Shown: positions 46,813 to 55,135, counted from the stretch's first letter. The stretch is 64,000 nt of DNA from Massilia mucilaginosa (GCF_011682145.1 NZ_WHJH01000017.1:1-64000); one strand, 5' to 3'. Made by a program: numbers and translations. Notes: generated from the sequence alone by a model not told the origin.

Positions 46813-47031
46813 TTAATTGGCCGTCATGAGCCGCCAGCCGCCATACCCGGCACAGCCGACAATTGCCACGACGGCAAGCGGACTCAAAGCGAAAGCCGCA
46901 CCCACAGCTAAGGTACCCCAACCGGCACCAAAGGCAGCCGCGCCAATCCCTGCTCCAGCACCAAAAGCGGCAGCACTGGCTTTATATGCGCCGCCCACTA
47001 CGTCAATTTCACTCGCAGATAATTCTTGCAT
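46813..47031 (-). CDS. Double-glycine-leader class II bacteriocin-like peptide
   Basis: 72 residues with AAGGAAG 5 nt before the ATG. The leader MQELSASEIDVVGG has the classic pattern (M-x-E-L-S, E, V-x-G-G), cut by C39-peptidase ABC exporters. The mature 58 residues are Gly/Ala rich with GxxxG spacing (AAFGAGAGIGAAAFGAGWG), then a hydrophobic stretch (LSPLAVVAIVGCAGYGG) and a basic, aromatic end, like two-peptide or class IIb pore-formers. No second peptide, exporter or maturation gene is visible in the window, so export relies on genes elsewhere. AT-rich flanks suggest transfer. Confidence 0.8.
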   Translation of the reverse strand: MQELSASEIDVVGGAYKASAAAFGAGAGIGAAAFGAGWGTLAVGAAFALSPLAVVAIVGCAGYGGWRLMTAN

Positions 47032-47189
47032 ATAACTTCCTTTTTAAGAGTAAAAATGAAAGATGAGATAAACATCAGTTGAAATCAATAATCGCCATAC
47101 ATTATCCATCCGCGCAATTCAATTATTTTCTCAACAATTTCAGAATATCCATTGTTCGAAATTTTTTCTACAAACAATTCATTTATTAC

Positions 47190-47229
47190 TGACAATTGTC
47201 AATCCGCTACAGATCAAATGACATTGTCA
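47190..47229. promoter_or_regulatory. Two related palindromes upstream of the bacteriocin gene
   Basis: TGACAATTGTCA (47190-47201) is a perfect 12-bp palindrome, and TGACATTGTCA (47219-47229) is a near copy. Their centres are 28-29 bp apart, about three helical turns. Candidate binding sites for a dimeric regulator in the AT-rich stretch 47032-47222, which holds no gene. A 33-codon frame on the minus strand (47227-47328) has no ribosome site and is not called. Confidence 0.35.
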
Positions 47230-47367
47230 AGGTGGAAGACGCAAGGCAGAATATGTGGCAATCCGCATGCGCGCCTCGTCAACCTCATGAGATAGATTAA
47301 TTTCGCTGGAGTTTTTAGATGCAGTCATGCCATTTTTTAGCAGCGGAAGGGAAACACGGTCAAGGAC

Positions 47368-47481
47368 GAATATCTGGATGGCGCGGGCTGCGATGAAGTG
47401 CAGGGCTATTTTTTCAGCCAGCCGGTGCCGGCCGACGAGTTTGTCGCCCTGCTTGCCGGGGACGCGGTGCCGTCGGATTAA
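47368..47481 (+). pseudogene. Orphan copy of the EAL gene 3' end
   Basis: 38 codons read EYLDGAGCDEVQGYFFSQPV, then PADEFVALLAGDAVPSD, and end at TAA 47481. They match the last codons of the GGDEF/EAL gene (DYLDGAGCDEVQGYFFSRPL, then PADEFVALLD) in frame and order. There is no start and nothing EAL-like before it. Its stop overlaps the stop of the convergent 95-residue gene, so both were copied as one block. Confidence 0.85.
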
Positions 47482-47765
47482 TCGCGGCGGGCGATATAGC
47501 TTCTGATAACCGACTCGGCTTCGCCGAACGAAATCGCCTCGATGCTGCGATGCAGGATGATGGCCGCGCTGATCTCCCCGGCAACAAGCTTGGCCCTGAC
47601 CCGTGGGTGGATATCCTTGTAGCCGTCGCCGACGCCTGGAACCGAGCTGAGCATGTTCTCGAGGCGCGTGAGCTTCTTGTACTGCTCCTCCTGCTTCAGG
47701 TACATCATGTACAGCCCGCACATGAACATGAGGAACATCGTTAACGCCAGGTCGTGTGATTCCAT
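47478..47765 (-). CDS. 95-residue one-helix membrane protein B, paralog of A
   Basis: 95 residues from ATG 47765, GGAG upstream. Same length and plan as 46458-46745: an N-terminal membrane helix (LALTMFLMFMCGLYMMYL), then KKLTRLENMLSSVPGVGDG and a helical tail (AKLVAGEISAAIILHRSIEA). Identity to copy A is low but collinear. It lies 121 nt after the LysR gene on the same strand. Likely a duplicate of the candidate immunity gene that has diverged, perhaps for another peptide now missing. Confidence 0.6.
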   Translation of the reverse strand: MESHDLALTMFLMFMCGLYMMYLKQEEQYKKLTRLENMLSSVPGVGDGYKDIHPRVRAKLVAGEISAAIILHRSIEAISFGEAESVIRSYIARRD

Positions 47766-47886
47766 GCTGGATTCTCCGGAGTGAGGGGGATGGCAATGAA
47801 GTTGCCGCATTCACAGTAATTGAATGTCTACACAAGTGCCAGCGCAACGGCTGTTTTCGGTGACAACCATCAACAGCGGCAGGCCG

Positions 47887-48804
47887 TCAGGCCCCGGCGG
47901 GGGTGAGCGCATTGCCCAGCACATCAAGCAGCAATTTGACCTTGGGAAGATGCTGGCGCGCCTTGAGCCAGACCAGATTCATCGGCAAACCGTCGGTCGC
48001 CAGTTGCGGCAAGACGTCGACCAGCAAGCCGCGCTCGATAGGCTGCCTGACCAGCCAGGTCGGCAACTGGGCGATGCCCAGACCGGCAAGCACGGCGGCG
48101 GTCTGCCCTTCTCCATCCCCCACAGCAATGCGTCCCGGCATGAAACGCTGCTCCATCGCGCCCTGCTCGCTGCCCGCGAACAACCACGAATTGACCAGAC
48201 CGTCCGCGCGGCCGTACACGACCCGGTCGTGCTGGTCGAGGTCGGCGTCGGTCAGCGGCACGCCCTTGCGCTCCAGATAGGCCGGCGAGGCGCAGAACAC
48301 CAGGCGCTCCGATCCCAGATAACGATGGCCCAGCGCCGCGGGCCACACGTTCGAGCCGCCGATGCGCACCACGATGTCGACCCGCTCCTCGACCAGGTCG
48401 ATGAAATGATCGGAAAAGGAAATGTGCGGCAGCAGCAGTTCATGGCCCACCAGCGAGCGCAGGATCACCGGCAAGGCGTGCAGGCGTCCGTACGAGGCCG
48501 GCAGGTCGATGCGCACTCTTCCGGTCGGTTCCACGTATTCGGCGCCGATCAGGGTCTCGGCCTCTTCCAGGTCGGCCAGCACGCGCAGGCAGGTCTGGTA
48601 GAACACGGTGCCGGCGTCGGTCAGCGCCAGGCGCCGCGTGGTGCGGGTAAACAGGCGCGTGCCCAGCCGGCTTTCGAGCCGCGCAATGCTTTTGCTGACG
48701 GCGGAGCTGGTCAGGTTGAGACGGCCGGCGGCCGAGGCAAAGCTGCCGCGCTCGACCACGCTGACGAACACGTCGATGCCCTTGAGGCGCTCGGAAGAGA
48801 ACAC
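47887..48804 (-). CDS. LysR-family transcriptional regulator
   Basis: 305 residues if GTG 48804 is the start, which puts the helix-turn-helix at the usual distance (ERLKGIDVFVSVVERGSF, then SSAVSKSIARLESRLGTRLF). An ATG at 48846 would add 14 unusual residues. A C-terminal LysR substrate domain follows. It is divergent from the MFS gene, the classic pair of regulator and target. The ligand is unknown. Confidence 0.88.
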   Translation of the reverse strand: MFSSERLKGIDVFVSVVERGSFASAAGRLNLTSSAVSKSIARLESRLGTRLFTRTTRRLALTDAGTVFYQTCLRVLADLEEAETLIGAEYVEPTGRVRIDLPASYGRLHALPVILRSLVGHELLLPHISFSDHFIDLVEERVDIVVRIGGSNVWPAALGHRYLGSERLVFCASPAYLERKGVPLTDADLDQHDRVVYGRADGLVNSWLFAGSEQGAMEQRFMPGRIAVGDGEGQTAAVLAGLGIAQLPTWLVRQPIERGLLVDVLPQLATDGLPMNLVWLKARQHLPKVKLLLDVLGNALTPAGA

Positions 48805-48903
48805 GGTTGATGAATTCCAGTCATGAATAGCGGTAAATCTTACCATCAATGCGAAAGCGATTCGCCAATACACTGACGGCTTGTTCCTTTCGCCTACAAT
48901 CAT

Positions 48904-50103
48904 ATGAATACATCAACACTGACAGCCGGTGCGGCCGAGCTGGACAGCCCACGCTCCGGCTTGCAGATCGCCATCATGGCGGTGGCGGCGTTTGTCATCG
49001 TCACCACCGAATACCTGATCCTCGGCCTGCTGCCGGCCCTGGCGCTGGACCTGAAAATTTCCATTTCGGCCGCCGGGCAACTGGTGACCCTGTTCGCGTT
49101 CACGGTGATGCTGTTCGGCCCCTTCCTCACGGCGCGCCTGTCGCACGTCGGGCGCAAGGGACTGTTCGTGGCGATCCTGCTGGTGTTCGGCGCCGCGAAT
49201 GCGCTGGCGGCCCTGTCCGCCAACATCTGGGTGCTGGCGCTGGCGCGCTTCATCCCGGCGCTGATGCTGCCCGTGTTCTGGGGCACCGCCAGCGAAACAG
49301 CGGGCCAGCTGGCCGGCCACAAGAACGCCGGCCGGGCCGTGGCCCAGGTGTACCTCGGTATTTCCGCCGCCCTGGTGTTCGGCATTCCGCTGGGCACGCT
49401 CGCCGCCGACACCGTTGGCTGGCGCAACACCTTCTGGATCCTGTGCGGGCTGTCGGTGCTGATGGCGGGCATGATCCAGACCTTCATGCCGGCCCTGCCG
49501 GCACCGGCCACCAAAGCCGGCGAACAGCAGACCGCGATTTTCAAAGACTGCCGCTTCCTGGCGCACGTGGCCCTGTCGGTGCTGGTGTTTACTGCCATGT
49601 TCAGCGCCTACACTTACCTGGCCGACATGCTCGAACGCCTGGCCGGCATTCCCGCAGCCCAGGTCGGCTGGTGGCTGATGGGATTCGGGGCGGTCGGCAT
49701 GATCGGCAACTGGATCGGCGGGAGGGTGGTCGACGGCAGCCCGCTCGGCTCGACCGTGGCCTTCCTGCTGCTGTTAATCGGCGGCATGCTCGCGACCTTG
49801 CTGGCGGTGGGCAGCCACGGCTGGCTGGCACTGGCACTGGCGCTATGGGGACTGGCCTACACCGCGCTGTTCCCGATCTGCCAGGTGCGCGTGATGAAGG
49901 CCGGCTCGTCGGCGCAAGCATTGGCGGCGAGCATGAATATTTCGGCGGCGAATGCCGGCACCGGACTGGGCGCGATTGCCGGCGGTGCTGCCATCCACCA
50001 GATCGGTTTGCCGTCGCTGAGCTACCTCGCCGCCGGCATTGCCGTGCTGGCGATCGTGCTGGCGCTGGCGATGGCGCGTGCCCGTTCCGCTACGGCAAAA
50101 TGA
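48904..50103 (+). CDS. MFS transporter, AraJ/SotB-like (DHA1) exporter
   Basis: 399 residues with twelve predicted membrane helices. The DHA1 form is seen from TEYLILGLLPALALDL in helix 1, RLSHVGRKG in the 2-3 loop and the Gly-rich helix 5 (GIPLGTLAADTVGWR). Such carriers export drugs, sugars or arabinose-type polyols by proton antiport. Divergent from the LysR gene, which probably controls it. Its last 14 nt overlap the convergent ASCH gene. Confidence 0.9.
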   Translation: MNTSTLTAGAAELDSPRSGLQIAIMAVAAFVIVTTEYLILGLLPALALDLKISISAAGQLVTLFAFTVMLFGPFLTARLSHVGRKGLFVAILLVFGAANALAALSANIWVLALARFIPALMLPVFWGTASETAGQLAGHKNAGRAVAQVYLGISAALVFGIPLGTLAADTVGWRNTFWILCGLSVLMAGMIQTFMPALPAPATKAGEQQTAIFKDCRFLAHVALSVLVFTAMFSAYTYLADMLERLAGIPAAQVGWWLMGFGAVGMIGNWIGGRVVDGSPLGSTVAFLLLLIGGMLATLLAVGSHGWLALALALWGLAYTALFPICQVRVMKAGSSAQALAASMNISAANAGTGLGAIAGGAAIHQIGLPSLSYLAAGIAVLAIVLALAMARARSATAK

Positions 50104-50482
50104 TATCAACCAGGTCGAAATGCAGCGTGACGAACTCGACGCCGTCATGCAAGTCCAGGTGCGGCAGGCAGCGCACGTGGCATTGCCTGAACTCGTCCGC
50201 GCTGGAAAAGGTTTCACCACGCCAGACTTCCTCGGGAATGTTACCGAACTCAATGGTATACACCTTGGTCGCCCTGATCGTGCAGCGCAGGCGCTGGCGC
50301 AAATCGTAGACCTCGATCAGGTCGCCGGGCAGGTAGCCGCCGTCGCCGTAGTCGCCATAGGGTTTGCCGTATTCCTCGACGGTGTCGGCGGTGACGGTCT
50401 TGCGGCCTGCCATCACGCTGCGCGGCAGGCTGTCATCGTCGTCGTGCGCGCCCCAGAACGTCAGTCGTTTCAGCCGCGTCAT
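50090..50482 (-). CDS. ASCH-domain protein
   Basis: 130 residues. The ASCH fold is seen from RLTFWG at the N-terminus, SVMAGRKTVTADTV and DLIEVYDLRQRLRCTIRATK, with a C-terminal VTLHFDLVD. ASCH domains bind or modify RNA; some are nucleases or ac4C amidohydrolases. The start overlaps the Imm1-like gene stop by ATGA, so the two are co-translated. Confidence 0.8.
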   Translation of the reverse strand: MTRLKRLTFWGAHDDDDSLPRSVMAGRKTVTADTVEEYGKPYGDYGDGGYLPGDLIEVYDLRQRLRCTIRATKVYTIEFGNIPEEVWRGETFSSADEFRQCHVRCLPHLDLHDGVEFVTLHFDLVDIILP

Positions 50483-50889
50483 CGTGCTCCTCCAGTTTGC
50501 CAGGACAGGTGCGGCGAGGGTTCTCCCGCAGCGTGAAAATAGTGTATCGCAGCCAGCGCGGCGGCCGCGGAAACGATCTGATTCGCCGCAAAATTGCCGA
50601 GCTGGCCGCCGACCAGCAAGTCCTCGTGCTCCGTGTCCGCCTTGCCGGGGTCGAGCAAGGTATGCAGTTCCCGATCCACGTCGACGCAGATGATCACCGA
50701 CAAGCGGCCGGCGCCTCCCCCGATGAGCATGCTGCGATCCTCGCCCACATCGAGCTGCAATTGCGTCAGCCGTCGACCGTCGAGCCGCTGCAACGCCGCG
50801 TGCGCCATTGCCGGGTTCCAGTCCGCATGCACGATGGTATTGAGGCCGCTGCCGGTCCATTCTTCTTCGCTGAGCATTCTCTTGTTCAT
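50479..50889 (-). CDS. Imm1-like immunity protein
   Basis: 136 residues from ATG 50889, AAGGA 5 nt before it. The end LVGGQLGNFAANQIVSAAAA followed by HYFHAAGEPSPHLSW has the pattern of Imm1 immunity proteins (hydrophobic strand, helix, then G-x-x-P-x-x-x-W). Such proteins protect against nuclease toxins of Rhs or contact-dependent systems. No toxin gene is adjacent; the ASCH gene is coupled instead. Confidence 0.6.
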   Translation of the reverse strand: MNKRMLSEEEWTGSGLNTIVHADWNPAMAHAALQRLDGRRLTQLQLDVGEDRSMLIGGGAGRLSVIICVDVDRELHTLLDPGKADTEHEDLLVGGQLGNFAANQIVSAAAALAAIHYFHAAGEPSPHLSWQTGGAR

Positions 50890-51008
50890 CGACATCCTTT
50901 CAGACAAAGTCCCAGCCCGTATTATGCGGCGCCGGGCTGTCCGAAACGCCGCCCCCGGAGCAAAAACAGTACACTTCAGGAGGACCAACTCTCGTCGCGA
51001 TCACTGTA

Positions 51009-51623
51009 ATGATGCAATTCGACTTACTGAACAAGCCCGACGGACGCACCGCGATCCTGCTGCCCTCAGGCTTCGTGCTGGACCTGCTCACGCCTGACGC
51101 GACCGGGTTGCCGATTACCGACATCGCGCTGTGCCTGGCGTCGCAACCGCGCTGGGGCGGTGCCGCACGGCCCTGGTATTCGGTGGCCGAGCACTCGGTG
51201 ATGAGTTCGCGCCTGGTGCCGCCGGCGCTGGCATATGCGGCGCTGATGCATGACTGCGAAGAATTCCTTGGCGACTGGCCTTCGCCGGTCAAGGTCATGC
51301 TGGGTCGCGATTATGTGAAGCAACGGGTCCATCCCATCAAGAATGCTCTGCGGCAGCACTTCGGCTTCAACGACGATGTGCCGGCGATCAAGGAGGCCGA
51401 CCTGGTCTGCATGGCCACCGAACTGCGCGACTTGCTGCCAGCCGCCTGGATCGACTGGAGCCACCTGCCGCCGCCCCACCCTGCCAGGATCATTCCGGTC
51501 GGACCGGAGCGTGCCTACGCACTGTTTCTTGACCGTTTCGAGGAATTGAAACATTTGGCACAGTTGTCGCCGCGCAAAAAAACCAGGCGCGGCGCCATGG
51601 TGCAACCGCCCGGTATCGGCTAA
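51009..51623 (+). CDS. HD-domain phosphohydrolase, YfbR-like
   Basis: 204 residues. The metal ligands of an HD domain are seen in SVAEHSVMSSRLV (His) and ALMHDCEEFLGDWPSPVK (His-Asp, then the E-x-x-x-G-D loop). The form matches YfbR and related nucleotidases that act on deoxynucleoside monophosphates. No ribosome site is obvious before the ATG. It is divergent from the Imm1-like gene. The tail is basic (RKKTRRG). Confidence 0.8.
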   Translation: MMQFDLLNKPDGRTAILLPSGFVLDLLTPDATGLPITDIALCLASQPRWGGAARPWYSVAEHSVMSSRLVPPALAYAALMHDCEEFLGDWPSPVKVMLGRDYVKQRVHPIKNALRQHFGFNDDVPAIKEADLVCMATELRDLLPAAWIDWSHLPPPHPARIIPVGPERAYALFLDRFEELKHLAQLSPRKKTRRGAMVQPPGIG

Positions 51624-51650
51624 GCCCCGGATTTATCAGGCTTTTTGAGG

Positions 51651-51685
51651 ATATCCACAAGAAGTGTGGATAACATTGTGGATAA
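51651..51685. promoter_or_regulatory. DnaA-box cluster 1
   Basis: Three boxes: ATATCCACA (51651), TGTGGATAA (51665) and TGTGGATAA (51677), the first facing the other two. Box pattern and spacing are the same as at 55101-55135. The stretch 51624-51864 has no gene. Confidence 0.75.
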
Positions 51686-51864
51686 GCCTGCCCCGGCAGC
51701 GCTTAAGGCCCGGATTCAAGCGGGTTTCTACAAAATGCCCGTTCAAAAGGCAAAAAAAATCATGAATGAAATCAGGGACTTAAAACTCGCGGTGGCGCTG
51801 TCATAAACTGTCCATTCGGCAAATTCCTACAAATGGGCAAAACAGGGGATAACTCGTGTGGTCT

Positions 51865-51891
51865 TTGACAAAGCGCCCCGGCTGACATAGT
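51865..51891 (+). promoter_or_regulatory. Promoter of the REC-PAS gene
   Basis: A perfect -35 TTGACA (51865-51870) and a -10-like CATAGT (51886-51891) are 15 bp apart, with the ATG 9 nt further on. The leader would be very short. Confidence 0.4.
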
Positions 51892-51899
51892 GTGGGTGA

Positions 51900-52790
51900 A
51901 TGTCCGCTTCCGCTTCCGACGACGCCAATAACGGCTTCCTGATCATCGAGGACGACGCCCCGTCCGATCCGCTTGCGTCCTCTGCGCAAGAAAAACCGCC
52001 CTGGCGCATCCTGATCGTGGACGATGATGTCGACGTGCACGTCGTCACCAAGTTCGCGCTCAGCAATACCCAGTTCCAGGGACGCCGCCTGAGCTTCCTG
52101 CACGCCTACAGCGGCAAGGAAGCGCTCAACACCCTGCGCGCCACGCCCGATATCGCGCTGGTGCTGCTCGACGTCATCATGGAAACGCACGATGCCGGCC
52201 TGCAGGTGGCGCGCCAGGTGCGCGCGGAACTGCACAACGAACTCGTACGCATCGTGCTGCGCACCGGCCAGCCGGGCCAGACGCTGGAGCACAGCATCAT
52301 CTGCGATTACGACATCAACGACTTCTGGTGCAAGGCCGACCTGACCACGCGCAAACTGTTCACCACCGTGATCGCGTCGCTGCGCGCCTATGCCAGCCTG
52401 CAGGCGGCCGCCGCCGACCGGGCCGCGCTGGAGGCACAGCTGGCCGAGGCGCGCAAGGTGCAGGAACTGGTCGGGCAGCAGGCCCTGGTGCTGACCCTCG
52501 ATCCGCAGGGGCGCATCCGCGACGCGAGCGAACGTGTGTGCGAACTGAGCGGGAAGCAGCGCGAGCAACTCATCGGGCGCGAGCTGCCTGCCTTGCACCC
52601 GGCGCCGTTTCCCGAGCCGCTCGCCAGCGAGATCCGCCTGGCGCTGGCGTACGATGGCGCCTGGTCGGGCGATATCCTCACCCAAGCGGCCGATGGCCGC
52701 GCCCTGCACTTGCGCTGCTGCGTGCAGGCGCTCAGCGAACCGGGCGGTGCGCCATACGAATACGTGGCAGTGGCAACCGTGCTGGAGTAA
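51900..52790 (+). CDS. Receiver-PAS regulator of the DUF3369 type
   Basis: 296 residues. The receiver (about 35-165) has LIVDDDVDVH and LVLLDVIMETHDAGLQ, then LVRIVLRTGQPGQ and YDINDFWCK. This extended receiver is the one found before DUF3369 in c-di-GMP proteins. A coiled coil (about 178-195) and a PAS domain (200-296) end the protein, with no catalytic domain. It is probably an adaptor in phospho-signalling. It lies between the DnaA clusters and is convergent with the helicase gene. Confidence 0.82.
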   Translation: MSASASDDANNGFLIIEDDAPSDPLASSAQEKPPWRILIVDDDVDVHVVTKFALSNTQFQGRRLSFLHAYSGKEALNTLRATPDIALVLLDVIMETHDAGLQVARQVRAELHNELVRIVLRTGQPGQTLEHSIICDYDINDFWCKADLTTRKLFTTVIASLRAYASLQAAAADRAALEAQLAEARKVQELVGQQALVLTLDPQGRIRDASERVCELSGKQREQLIGRELPALHPAPFPEPLASEIRLALAYDGAWSGDILTQAADGRALHLRCCVQALSEPGGAPYEYVAVATVLE

Positions 52791-52820
52791 CAGCCCGGCT
52801 GGCCGCGCGCTTGCTTCGCA

Positions 52821-54932
52821 TTACTTCCAGGCGTTGCGGGCGCGGTCGCGCACCAGCATGCGCACGCTTTCGGGCATGGGTTTCCGGCTTTGCCGGGTGT
52901 CGGCCGTCATCCACACCGATTCATCGAAATGCTTGAGCATGGCCGGGCTGACGAAGCGCGAGCGCGCCGCATACACGTGGCGGTCGCCCATCTGCGCCTG
53001 CTGCTTGATGAAAAACCGGTTCGGCACCACCAGATGCAGATGCTCCTTGGCGCGCGTCATCGCCACGTACAAGAGGCGGCGTTCCTCCTCGATATCGTCC
53101 GAGTTGCCGGTGCTCATATCCGACGGGATGCACCCATCCACCACGTTGAGCACATGCACCGACTTCCACTCCTGCCCCTTGGAGGAATGAATGGTCGAGA
53201 GAATCAGGTAATCCTCATCCAGATGGGGCGGCCCGGCGCGGTCGCTGGTGGCTTCGGGCGGATCGAGGGTGATCTCGGCCAGAAAGGTTTCGCGCGAGCC
53301 ATGGCCGGAAGCGAGACGCGCCAGCTGCTCCACATCGGCCACCCGCACTTGCGCATCGTCATGCATGCGTTCGAGGTGCGGCAGGTACCAGTTCTTGACC
53401 AGCTCGATATCGGCCGGCCAGCGCAGGCCAGGCGCGCGCAAGGCGCGGAACAGGGTCACGAACTGCTCCCAGTCGCCGCCGCTCCTGGCGGGCGCGGCAA
53501 ATTGCTCGACCGCGCGCAGCGGCTCGGCCGACTCGGCGAGCGCGTCCAGCAGGCGGGTGGCGGTGGCGGCACCGATGCCGGGCACCAGTTGCACCACGCG
53601 AAAACCGGCCACCCTCCCGCTCGGATTCTGGGCAAAGCGCAAGACCGACAGCACATCCTTGATATGGGATGCTTCGAGGAACTTGAGACCGCCGAACTTG
53701 ACGAAGGGAATGTTGCGACGCATGAGTTCGAGTTCCAGCGCGGCGCTGTGGCTGGCGGTGCGGAACAGCACCGCTTGCGCCTTGAGCGCCATCCCGGTTT
53801 CACGGTGCTCCAGGATGCGCTTGCAGACCCAGCGCGCCTGTTCGGCCTCGTCGGGAATGAGCACCAGTTGCGGCAGCACCGTCGAGACCTTGTCGGTCCA
53901 CAAGGTCTTGGCGTGGCGTTCGAGCGCGGCGCCGATCACGGCGTTGGAGGCGTCCAGGATCGGCTGGGTCGAGCGGTAGTTGCGGTCGAGCGTGACGATG
54001 CGCGCTGCCTGCGCGAACTGCTTAGGGAAATCGAGAATATTGCGCACCGTGGCCCCGCGGAAAGAATAGATCGACTGGGCATCGTCGCCGACCACCATCA
54101 CGCCCGCGCCGCCCGGCTTCATGCCCATCAGAATCGCCGCCTGCAAGCGGTTGGTATCCTGGTACTCGTCGACCAGCACGTGGTCGAACAGGCCGCCGAT
54201 GTGCGCGCCCAGTTCTTCATCGGCCGCCATCTCCGCCCAAAACAGTAAAAGATCGTCGTAATCGAGCACGTTCTGCTCTTGCTTGGCGTCCACATAGGCG
54301 CCGAACAGCGTCTTGAGTTCGGCCTCCCACTCGCTGCACCACGGAAAAGTACTCTGGAGCACCAGCGCCAGCGTCTCGCGGCTGTTGACCACGCGCGAGT
54401 AAATCGCCAGGCAGGTGCCCTTGAGGGGAAAACGTTTCTGGGTCTGGCTCAGGCCGATCTCGTGGCGCACCATGCCCATCAGGTCTTCCGAGTCGCCACG
54501 GTCGTGGATGGTGAACGATTCGTCCAGGCCGATGCGGCCGGCGTAGTCGCGCAGCAGGCGCGCGCCGATGCTGTGAAAGGTGCCCGCCCACGGCAGTGTG
54601 GCCGGTGCCTGGCCGCCGCGCACGCCCATGATCTTGTGCAGCACCTTGCCGGCGCGCTCGGTCATCTCGTTGGCGGCGCGGCGTGAAAACGTCAGCAACA
54701 GGATGCGCTGGGGATCGGCGCCGCTGGTGATCAGGCGCGCCACGCGGTGTGCCAGGGTATTGGTCTTGCCGGAACCGGCGCCGGCAATCACCAGCAAGGG
54801 CCGCGCATCGGCCGGGGCCACGCCGATGTCGTGCTCGACGGCGGCGCGCTGGGCGGGATTCAGGCTGGCGAAGGGATCGTCGACGGCGTCGGCGTGGGCG
54901 TCAAGGTGAAAAGCTGCGGTCATATCGGGCAT
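52821..54932 (-). CDS. UvrD/Rep-family DNA helicase, SOS-controlled
   Basis: 703 residues. Superfamily 1A motifs in order: Walker A AGAGSGKTNT, VDEYQDTNRLQ, GDDAQSIYSFRG, LDRNYRST, STIHSSKGQEW and YVAMTRAKEHLHLVV. A 3'-5' helicase near UvrD/PcrA/Rep; a start-up region (MPDMTAAFHLDAHADAVDDP) precedes SLNPAQRAAV. A LexA box lies 20 bp before the start, so it should be part of the DNA-damage response. It ends 30 bp from the convergent REC-PAS gene. Confidence 0.92.
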   Translation of the reverse strand: MPDMTAAFHLDAHADAVDDPFASLNPAQRAAVEHDIGVAPADARPLLVIAGAGSGKTNTLAHRVARLITSGADPQRILLLTFSRRAANEMTERAGKVLHKIMGVRGGQAPATLPWAGTFHSIGARLLRDYAGRIGLDESFTIHDRGDSEDLMGMVRHEIGLSQTQKRFPLKGTCLAIYSRVVNSRETLALVLQSTFPWCSEWEAELKTLFGAYVDAKQEQNVLDYDDLLLFWAEMAADEELGAHIGGLFDHVLVDEYQDTNRLQAAILMGMKPGGAGVMVVGDDAQSIYSFRGATVRNILDFPKQFAQAARIVTLDRNYRSTQPILDASNAVIGAALERHAKTLWTDKVSTVLPQLVLIPDEAEQARWVCKRILEHRETGMALKAQAVLFRTASHSAALELELMRRNIPFVKFGGLKFLEASHIKDVLSVLRFAQNPSGRVAGFRVVQLVPGIGAATATRLLDALAESAEPLRAVEQFAAPARSGGDWEQFVTLFRALRAPGLRWPADIELVKNWYLPHLERMHDDAQVRVADVEQLARLASGHGSRETFLAEITLDPPEATSDRAGPPHLDEDYLILSTIHSSKGQEWKSVHVLNVVDGCIPSDMSTGNSDDIEEERRLLYVAMTRAKEHLHLVVPNRFFIKQQAQMGDRHVYAARSRFVSPAMLKHFDESVWMTADTRQSRKPMPESVRMLVRDRARNAWK

Positions 54933-54952
54933 TCAAACTGGAACTGACACGA

Positions 54953-54968
54953 CTGTACATTTATACAG
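54953..54968 (-). promoter_or_regulatory. LexA (SOS) box before the helicase gene
   Basis: CTGTACATTTATACAG fits CTGT-N8-ACAG exactly. Its minus-strand reading includes TATAAA, a likely -10, so LexA would cover the promoter. The block is nearly the same as at 1591-1606. Confidence 0.75.
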
Positions 54969-55100
54969 TATTATTGCGCAAGTTAATCCGCCACCCCTAT
55001 TTTGCCTGAGCCAACGCGGCACGACCGCGCCCGCCGTGAAAGCGACAGTCAAAAATCGCCGTGCCTGCGCTAAGTAGCCGTTTCTAAAGTACTTTTTGGG

Positions 55101-55135
55101 ATATCCACAATCGCTGTGGATAACTTTGTGGATAA
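55101..55135. promoter_or_regulatory. DnaA-box cluster 2
   Basis: ATATCCACA (55101), TGTGGATAA (55115) and TGTGGATAA (55127): same order and spacing as cluster 1. Some 120 bp on the right of both clusters is also similar (CGGGTTTC, then ACAAAATGC). The stretch 54969-55404 has no gene. Confidence 0.75.

Noticed and set aside
47227-47328. A 33-codon minus-strand frame in the bacteriocin region
   Set aside because: No ribosome site and no GG leader; kept as unexplained sequence.
51651-55135. Chromosome origin (oriC)
   Set aside because: DnaA boxes are present, but dnaA, dnaN, gidA or a clear AT-rich unwinding element are not; the clusters are paired and small.
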